DNA from: Gracilaria caudata
Lineage: Eukaryota > Rhodophyta > Florideophyceae > Gracilariales > Gracilariaceae
Assembly (NCBI GenBank): GCA_030374735.1
Contig: JASCIV010000722.1
Location: 1-13,441, forward strand
DNA: 13,441 nt
Reading direction: 5' to 3'
The notes beneath the pieces were generated by a model. The model saw nothing but the letters and a program-made list of their open reading frames with translations, did no database searches and was not told where the DNA came from. A program made the position numbers and the translations under genes. Positions 9,401 to 13,441 of the stretch are shown here, one piece after another (the first letter of the stretch is position 1; each line of letters starts with the position of its first letter).

Positions 9401-10653
9401 CTGACAAAGACACCAATGCAAATGGACAGGCTACTGAGACTCGCAGGGCAAAGACGGTGGGCGGCTGGCAGCCCGCATCACGCCGATCTCAGTCGAACGT
9501 ATCGAAACCTGCTGCTCCTAAGCCAGATGTGATGGATCCAAAGGTCTTGAAACGAAAGGCGAAGGGTACCATGGAGGAGTACTGGGCGAACCCGTCTCTC
9601 ACAGAGGTTCGCGAGATCTTGGCTGAAGAAATCAAGGCCCCTAACTACAAGTCTTTTATTCAGGAAGCACTGATAGCGACCTTCAGTGCAAAAGTTGCGC
9701 ACCAAATGCAAAGCATCGACTTGTTTGCCGGTTTGGTAGAAGCACCGATTCCCGGACAAGTGTTTTGTGAAAGTTATTCGAAACTTGTTGGAAACCTTTC
9801 TGACATGGAAATTGATAACCCACGAACCGGAGAGTTTCTAGGGCGGATCATGGGAGCAACTGCGGCTACAAAGAAGCTCAACCAAGGTGATGCGGAGTAT
9901 TACGGGCTTGGGTTCCTTGCGAAGGACATGCAAGCAATTGATGACCCGAAAAGAAGGGCAAATCTTGCCATATTTACGTTCGCGGAACTATATCAGAGAT
10001 TGAATGCGTCAGTGCCCGATCATGAGGAGAGAGCCAACGTCGTACGACAGGTGGCTAACAGAATACATGTGGACCTCGCAGCAGATATGAGTGCGTGGAA
10101 TCCTATGCGAGGACTCAACAAGCTGTCGGATATGCTGAACAACAACAAAGTTGCATTCCTTGTTCCTTATCTGGACACTGAAAATCGTGTCAAGGAACTG
10201 ATTAGTGAGAAGGAATGCAGCGAAGACGTTGAGAAACTGCTTCGCTCCACCTCTGAAGTCGCGAACACGAACTTGATGAGGATGATCGTCCGCGTTGGAT
10301 TTGATTCATTTTTCATGAGTTCAACTGATAATGTGGTAGAACTGTTCAAGAAGCGTATTGGTGCCCCAGTGGTCAGCTGCTTTGGTTCACTAACGCCGGA
10401 AGTTCAGTTTTCAGTACTGCTTGCTACTCAAGTTTTTATTGGGCGGAGCTTGAGTTTCTTACCACCTTTGTCGAACACTACTGAAAAGCATGGAGACGTT
10501 GCCTTCAAGGCCCTTCTCGAGTCTGGCCTTGTCGAAAATGAAACTTTTACTCGGTGGTCACAGGACAAAGCGGAGAGTGAAAAAGTTGCGTGCAAGAAGG
10601 AGATGATTGAGCAAACCCGTCTTTTCTTCAAGTGGTTGCCGAAGGCGAAGTAA
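6412..10653 (+). CDS. Translation initiation factor eIF4G with MIF4G, MA3 and W2 domains
   Basis: This is the scaffold of the cap-binding complex eIF4F, which bridges eIF4E, eIF4A, PABP and eIF3. From the ATG at 6412 it has 1413 residues with no intron. Residues 1-130 are Pro/Gln/Tyr-rich. ILKIVDPDTNEEV (134-146) matches the short N-terminal motif (IRIRDPNxxxxDIT in animals). A long disordered Pro/Glu/Ser region follows, with a possible eIF4E site YPPSFMW (455-461) and RGG-like patches. The MIF4G domain spans about 620-875, with a charged insert at about 724-770 and landmarks SLLNKLTLEKFDKI, FIGELY and RIRFMIQDLIEQRKNGW. MA3 spans about 1050-1160 (YWANPSLTEVREIL, DMEIDNPRTGEFLG). The C-terminal HEAT/W2 region is about 1165-1413 and ends in FTRWSQDK ... 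FFKWLPKAK, closely like the FFKWL end of human eIF4G1. An open frame extends 260 codons upstream, but its composition argues against it being translated. Confidence 0.95.
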   Translation: MPTDSSSSAKPGSQPAAPRQPPLSQPPYRYATPQQQLPYPIGGAVPIIPRQPPPPTNAQPAPSPYYPPPPFQAPPMSAYPGPVQQPYPLNGYVYQPTQYPYHMPNAPPQPILNTRAQTSFRTPAPPPQPVQKSILKIVDPDTNEEVKIDQQAAPAPPPSSEPSHPPVKIPPRRSRALELVPDPADAPEPSPASENKNADTERRNPLQESPIEPLGSDLRSDLEKDSLPSEPQATLQAPVEPQPDPVTDTSPNDSSNLAPVTTPAQSQPTPAETQTDDNKEKSQSSTPIEVPPVIKTSTPAEIEIMTSDVSSTTLLDTQQEEKDLPLLPVEPPSSASSLPEMEPKVSHEENAPQDSNNPNDVPASEDPSLSTEKPPEVLNTKPESESVTAPPEPKLESEEEPTPNEPSSTSEEGELDATEEAPVNEEKPASENSSCASSPPRRARSSFLSDGRLIYPPSFMWEVRPNIPARKITDYDPSLRSGGHDIFKGESSAGGRSDPRSQAGRNRAPLSSDPRGSRTYPAPGSAPFSMPIGGPHGSGPGGRGLPEFDLSIARSQAPPPPRGHSSVRDGDPRGSRQQQSRGRYDHSRHSNSDPFIQRAPVEKLKRTENGWKRNKEADDVITAKVKQVRSLLNKLTLEKFDKIFKQIVDIDISSFEMLTSVVQEIFEKTLFEPEFSGMYAELCRRLDSVLSEPLKKANVLDPDGKPISFKKILVNNCRDEFTGFAGSAESKDEEKTGEEVSGDGKPEEGKTKKELTPQQKEEADMKASKAKRRMLANVRFIGELYLKDLLREGVIHRYCIQRLLKLGIEKKEEDVLEALCKLVSKTGAKISTNPEAEKLVNEYFSRFELLSRDHTLPARIRFMIQDLIEQRKNGWKVRRQKKGAKTIAEIHKEAKEEERRKMEAQQAARERRHRGGMGHRDRMPQGFVPRMTMPSGPRQGSNQSRLDRTLEKQPSRPISGISSGFAPVSLRPGTSSARVGSLRPGGSSFGSFGVLSSDKDTNANGQATETRRAKTVGGWQPASRRSQSNVSKPAAPKPDVMDPKVLKRKAKGTMEEYWANPSLTEVREILAEEIKAPNYKSFIQEALIATFSAKVAHQMQSIDLFAGLVEAPIPGQVFCESYSKLVGNLSDMEIDNPRTGEFLGRIMGATAATKKLNQGDAEYYGLGFLAKDMQAIDDPKRRANLAIFTFAELYQRLNASVPDHEERANVVRQVANRIHVDLAADMSAWNPMRGLNKLSDMLNNNKVAFLVPYLDTENRVKELISEKECSEDVEKLLRSTSEVANTNLMRMIVRVGFDSFFMSSTDNVVELFKKRIGAPVVSCFGSLTPEVQFSVLLATQVFIGRSLSFLPPLSNTTEKHGDVAFKALLESGLVENETFTRWSQDKAESEKVACKKEMIEQTRLFFKWLPKAK

Positions 10654-11165
10654 TGATACGGCGAAACATGTACTTACAAAGGTGACTAGATTAATTACGT
10701 AATTGAGAGAGCATTGTAAACTTGGTACAATTTCCGTTTTCTACATGGTATCCCGTATCCGTATAGGATTTGTATGGCTTGGTTGCAACAAGTGTGGCTT
10801 GGGACAGATCTTGTTCCCCGTTCGTATCCTCAAATTATTGTATCCGCGTTAGCGCCATTGATCGACAAGAAAAGAGCCTTTTCGCTGGTTGAACACACCA
10901 AAGCGAGTCTGTTTCCTACGTCAACGACCTCATCACGGTGCATTGTGCTTTGATTCCCGTAATCTTGTAAACAGCAGCATATGAGCGTTCAAACCCGAAG
11001 GACAGCTGATAGTTCTTATTGCAGGAACTGTGGCATTGCCCCCCATCTCAGCCGAATACGGCACTAGGAAAGAAACACCTCTTGCTTACATGGAACAGCG
11101 AATAGTTGAGCTCGAGCCTAGAGGTAGTTTATGGGAGTTGTAAATGAACATCTGGTTATCTGTTG
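10654..11165. other. 3' flank of eIF4G, no gene seen
   Basis: The eIF4G 3' UTR must end in this stretch. I see no canonical AATAAA. TGTAAAC and TTGTAAA occur at about 10715 and 10967. There is no supported coding frame, RNA gene or repeat copy. It leads into the repeat-rich tract that starts at 11166. Confidence 0.4.
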
Positions 11166-11173
11166 GATTTCTA

Positions 11174-11210
<37 letters not shown>

Positions 11211-11335
11211 TATAGGCACACCTAGCTTAATTGGAACTTCGTGTAGAGCGTTTCTCCAGAAAGAAATGCTCTCAACAAAAAGGCCAGCACATTTCGAGCC
11301 TACTTTCTAACCATATCAGCAAGTAGATTTCTATC
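11166..11335 (+). repeat. Short dispersed element, copy 1 (CT-tract/hairpin family)
   Basis: It opens with (CT)12 at 11181-11204, then TATAGGCACACCTAGC (11211-11226), a hairpin GAGCGTTTCT/AGAAATGCTC (about 11246-11271) and GGCCAG (11283-11288). The same order recurs in copies at about 12505 and 12917, with roughly three quarters or more of the core positions identical by eye. A 10-bp direct repeat GATTTCTATC flanks this copy (11166-11175 and 11326-11335). The right repeat lies about 37 bp beyond GGCCAG, so either this copy is longer at that end or the flanking repeat is a coincidence. TAGCTTAATTGG (11223-11234) fits the Pol III A-box pattern. Confidence 0.7.
11181..11204 (+). repeat. (CT)12 microsatellite
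   Basis: Twelve perfect CT units form the 5' end of repeat copy 1. Shorter, impure CT tracts occupy the same position in the other two copies, so the tract is part of the element and not an unrelated microsatellite. Confidence 0.9.
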
Positions 11336-11962
11336 GTTTGTGCAGGAAACCTTTTTTGAGGGAACTGACACAGATTCGCTCACTGGTCCCTTCCCCGTAT
11401 CCCAAAACAAAGGCGATTGAATCCGCACCCAGCTGTGTTGCACTCTACCCAGCCAGTGAAACCTGGGGCGAACGTGAAGAGTCTTCAGGAATTTGGTGAA
11501 CATTTGAAAAGTGAGTTTGGTACATGTACGATTCCAACTACACGCGTCCAGAAGGGATTTGTCGGCTTGATAATGAAGCTTGCCCACGAAAGTGCGAATA
11601 ATCTCATAACTTGGGTCAATCGCAATGCATTGGATTGCAATCCCCAGTGCGAATTGGGCTCTTAGTTCTGGACTCAAAATGGTGAGACTCGTTGAAACCC
11701 CGCGAGTGTTTTGGATATAAACTTTACCGTCGTACTCAGTGCCGACTGCCGAAGCCAGCTGTGTGTTGTTCTGTAGATCATATTTGTGTTTGCTCGATTT
11801 TGACCAGATCCTACAGAGAGAGAGAGAGAGAGAAGATCTTAGCGAGTGTATTGTGCCCACTTCATCCAATACTAAGTATCTACTATTGCTCTCAGAAGAG
11901 CAACACTGCTCCCAAGACCGAGTTGGATTGCAATCAAATATGGTGATGGTACTGCAATCCAA
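11300..11962 (-). CDS. Uncharacterised ORF, 220 codons, overlapping repeat material
   Basis: The minus-strand frame runs from ATG 11962 to TAG 11300. Its N-terminus is encoded by a GATTGCAATC repeat (FDCNP), followed by a Ser/Leu run encoded by the (GA)n tract. The middle and C-terminal part (LASAVGTEYDGKVYIQ, then LRAQFALGIAIQ, then TKLTFQMFTKFLKTL) looks more protein-like. On this strand a CTCTCTGTAG acceptor-like sequence precedes that part, so the true exon could begin near 11810. I recognise no domain. It may be an old element-derived frame, a genuine lineage-specific exon, or chance. Confidence 0.28.
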   Translation of the reverse strand: MDCSTITIFDCNPTRSWEQCCSSESNSRYLVLDEVGTIHSLRSSLSLSLCRIWSKSSKHKYDLQNNTQLASAVGTEYDGKVYIQNTRGVSTSLTILSPELRAQFALGIAIQCIAIDPSYEIIRTFVGKLHYQADKSLLDACSWNRTCTKLTFQMFTKFLKTLHVRPRFHWLGRVQHSWVRIQSPLFWDTGKGPVSESVSVPSKKVSCTNDRNLLADMVRK

Positions 11963-11975
11963 TGTACCAACAGTA
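11612..11975. mobile_element. Possible decayed relative of the hAT-like element
   Basis: Two exact GATTGCAATC palindromes (11633-11642 and 11926-11935) mark the edges of this interval. The right edge has CTGCAATC, a divergent hexamer and ACCAAC (about 11950-11971), which parallels CTGCAATC...CACCAACCCCTG at the right end of the intact element at 12901. The left edge (TTGGGTCAATCGCAATGC) loosely parallels GGTTGGTTGCAATCC. No terminal CAGGGG or target duplication survives. Confidence 0.35.
11815..11833 (+). repeat. (AG)9 microsatellite
   Basis: A perfect AG run. It is in the opposite orientation to the CT tracts of the dispersed element family. The adjoining sequence does not match that family's core, so I do not count it as a fourth copy. 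Confidence 0.85.
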
Positions 11976-12214
11976 TTGCGACCACTACCAAGTAGGCAGA
12001 GAATCGAGAATTATGACAAGGAACTGTTCCATGAAGTATTTCACACATCATGTGTGAAACTCTTCATCGAACAGCAGCAACAGCATGATGCTGTTTCATC
12101 CAATCGCAAATCGAACTGAGCTTCTACACAACGGGATAGGAGAATTGGTTTGATGAAGGTCGTGGCAGACTTGTGCTAGTCGTTCTCCTGTGATGTATTG
12201 CTGTATCTACTATG
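11976..12214. other. Spacer left of the hAT-like element, nothing recognised
   Basis: No coding frame with family-like sequence, RNA gene or clear repeat is visible. One weak CAATCGCAAATCG segment near 12100 distantly resembles the GATTGCAATC motif. Confidence 0.35.
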
Positions 12215-12222
12215 ACTAGAAC
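12215..12222 (+). repeat. Left target-site duplication (ACTAGAAC)
   Basis: This octamer directly precedes the CAGGGG terminus at 12223. It is repeated exactly at 12902-12909, directly after CCCCTG. Eight base pairs is the standard duplication length of the hAT superfamily. Confidence 0.9.
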
Positions 12223-12230
12223 CAGGGGTT

Positions 12231-12366
12231 GGTTGCAATCCATTGCAATCACAGATTGCAATCACAGATTGCTTCACTACAGCTTGATTGCAATCGGGAT
12301 TGCTGTTAAACGGCAGGATTGCAATCTGATTGCAGCTAGTGAACCGAATGCAATCGGATTGCAATC
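12231..12366. repeat. Left subterminal GATTGCAATC array
   Basis: Exact palindromes occur at 12254, 12286, 12317 and 12357. One-mismatch copies occur at 12231, 12241 and 12346, and half-sites lie at about 12267 and 12328. Spacing is irregular, so these are binding-site-like repeats and not a tandem satellite. Confidence 0.85.
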
Positions 12367-12504
12367 CATCCACTCCTCACAATGCGTTATAACGTTTATA
12401 GCAGACAGGGCAAATTGCGCGTTTAAAACGTTATAGTATCGTTAGGATATCACTAGCACCCAACAATTTCCTACTGAGTACTTTCAATGTGCCATTGAAC
12501 TTCT

Positions 12505-12593
12505 CTCTCTCTTTCATTTAGAGGCACACTAGCTTAATTAGAACTATGGGCAGAGCGTTGCTGAAAGAAACGCTCGTTAACCAAGAAGGCCAG
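12505..12593 (+). repeat. Short dispersed element, copy 2, nested inside the hAT-like element
   Basis: It has a short CT tract, then TTTAGAGGCACACTAGC, a hairpin GAGCG...CGCTC (about 12553-12575) and terminal GGCCAG (12588-12593). It is flanked by an exact 10-bp direct repeat TTGAACTTCT (12495-12504 and 12594-12603), which directly abuts the CT tract and GGCCAG. This defines an 89-bp insertion and supports the family being mobile. Confidence 0.75.
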
Positions 12594-12741
12594 TTGAACT
12601 TCTAAACAACCTAACATGGTCCATCTCCTACAATATTGCAGCCACGATCCTGTAGTAAGTGTTTCTGCTTAGTTTTCTAATGCGTTGGATTGCTTTGGTA
12701 AAGTTTGTTGCATGTTGCTTTCGTTCTTCTAGCTTTGCTAA

Positions 12742-12893
12742 GATTGCAATCCGATTGCAGAAATGATATTGGATTGCAATCCGATTGTCACGGAAGTCAA
12801 TAATTGCAATCGAGATTGCGCAAGATGAAGAGGATTGCAATTGAGATTGGAAGCTCGAAGGTGGATTGCAATCGGCTGCAATCGGATTGCACC
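12742..12893. repeat. Right subterminal GATTGCAATC array
   Basis: Exact palindromes occur at 12742, 12772 and 12864. One-mismatch copies occur at 12802 and 12833, and several half-sites are interspersed (12753, 12814, 12886). Together with the left array this gives seven exact 10-mers inside one 679-bp element, where chance predicts almost none. Confidence 0.85.
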
Positions 12894-12901
12894 AACCCCT
12901 G

Positions 12902-12909
12902 ACTAGAAC
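12902..12909 (+). repeat. Right target-site duplication (ACTAGAAC)
   Basis: Exact repeat of 12215-12222, directly following the CCAACCCCTG terminus. Its last base is also the first base of the imperfect repeat flanking element copy 3. Confidence 0.9.
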
Positions 12910-12916
12910 ATAACAT

Positions 12917-13028
12917 GCTCTCGCTCCCTCTCTCTCTTTCTCTCTCATTTATAGGCATACCTAGTTTAGTTTGAACTACGTGTAGAGCATTTCTCCTGAA
13001 AGAAACGCTCTCTCACTGAAAAGGCCAG
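12917..13028 (+). repeat. Short dispersed element, copy 3, abutting the hAT-like element
   Basis: An impure CT tract is followed by TTTATAGGCATACCTAG, a hairpin GAGCATTTCT/AGAAACGCTC (about 12985-13010) and GGCCAG (13023-13028). The flanks carry a one-mismatch direct repeat, CATAACAT (12909-12916) and CATATCAT (13029-13036), abutting the same two ends as in copy 2. All three copies lie in the same orientation within 1.9 kb. Confidence 0.7.
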
Positions 13029-13036
13029 CATATCAT

Positions 13037-13441
13037 ACTCACCACCTGAGAATGATTTTGAAGGTCGGGATCATGTAAAAAGTTTATGGAAAGTAATATC
13101 TAATCTCCACTATAACAACAAACTAGAACGATTTGGAACGAAACCAAAGTTAATAACCATGATCGAACAGCAGCAGTATTTGCCGCAGCATGGGGGGTGG
13201 CAGAGGCCAGTGCAACGGTCATTCGTGGCCTTTTTCCTTCGCGGTAGCGTCAGATGACGACCGAGCGCACAGTTGCACTTCTGATGTCGAATACTCGACC
13301 CGGGAGGTCGTTAAACTCGTCCAAGCGATCGGTCAGCTTGCCGGTCGGACCGACCTGGGTGGCACGTCGCTAAACTGCCCCGTCTAGCTGCGCGCATGCA
13401 GTAGGTTACGAGCCGGTCATCGAAGGAAGATCCTACCGCCG
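13037..13441. other. Right edge of window, no supported gene
   Basis: The composition changes from AT-rich (to about 13180) to GC-rich (13180 to the end), which may mark the approach to another gene beyond the window. One 65-codon frame (13190-13387) has no family-like sequence. A small perfect hairpin GGTCGG-A-CCGACC lies at about 13342-13354. Confidence 0.35.

Larger units (their letters stand above)
12223..12901. mobile_element. Complete non-autonomous hAT-like DNA transposon (MITE, 679 bp)
   Basis: The left end CAGGGGTTGG and right end CCAACCCCTG are exact inverted repeats. The symmetry continues through TTGCAATCC/GGATTGCA with a single-base gap, giving terminal inverted repeats of roughly 20-27 bp. 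An exact 8-bp duplication (ACTAGAAC) flanks the element. CAGGG-type ends with 8-bp duplications are typical of hAT elements. The element carries no transposase frame. Both ends are packed with GATTGCAATC palindromes (12231-12366 and 12742-12893), as expected for subterminal transposase-binding sites. An internal inverted repeat TATAACGTTT/AAACGTTATA (12388-12397, 12426-12435) lies in the middle. A CT-tract/hairpin element copy is inserted at 12505-12593, so the unoccupied element would have been about 580 bp. Confidence 0.88.

Noticed and set aside
11815..11833. (AG)n run considered as an inverted fourth copy of the CT-tract family
   Set aside because: The adjoining sequence lacks the GGCACACCTAGC block, the hairpin and the GGCCAG end in either orientation.
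12231..12893. Repeated GATTGCAATC units considered as a CRISPR-like or satellite array
   Set aside because: The units are 10-bp palindromes with irregular spacing, confined to the ends of a transposon in a eukaryotic genome.

Overview
This is a nuclear eukaryotic window. It encodes a cytosolic ribosomal protein (eS6), a V-ATPase subunit, a PP1 inhibitor and an eIF4G, with spliceosomal introns bounded by GTAAGT or GTACGT donors and AG acceptors. The introns are short (115-212 bp) and the genes are closely packed. eIF4G is uninterrupted over 4.2 kb. This fits a compact protist or algal genome. A unicellular red alga is one possibility, but nothing here proves the lineage.

Layout. 1-451: leader or promoter, no supported gene. 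452-871 (+): small two-helix membrane protein, tentatively TMEM230/TMEM134-like. 872-1447: weak minus-strand ORFs. 1448-2397 (-): ribosomal protein eS6, two exons, first exon only ATG-AAG. 2398-3109: divergent promoter region. 3110-3850 (+): protein phosphatase inhibitor-2. 3851-4170: convergent intergenic. 4171-5607 (-): V-ATPase subunit d, which I rebuilt as four exons giving a 352-residue protein. 5608-6411: GC-rich divergent promoter or leader. 6412-10653 (+): eIF4G with MIF4G, MA3 and W2 domains. 10654-13441: a gene-poor tract filled with mobile-element remains.

The housekeeping genes share no operon logic. They cover translation initiation and the ribosome (eIF4G, eS6), organelle acidification (V-ATPase d) and phosphatase control (inhibitor-2).

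The 3' tract is the most novel part. It holds a complete 679-bp non-autonomous hAT-like element (12223-12901) with CAGGGGTTGG/CCAACCCCTG termini, an exact 8-bp target duplication (ACTAGAAC) and dense subterminal GATTGCAATC palindromes. It also holds three copies of a short family made of a (CT)n tract, an A-box-like segment and a hairpin, ending in GGCCAG. One copy lies inside the hAT-like element and one abuts its right target duplication, so insertion order can be read. A decayed relative of the hAT-like element probably occupies about 11612-11975.
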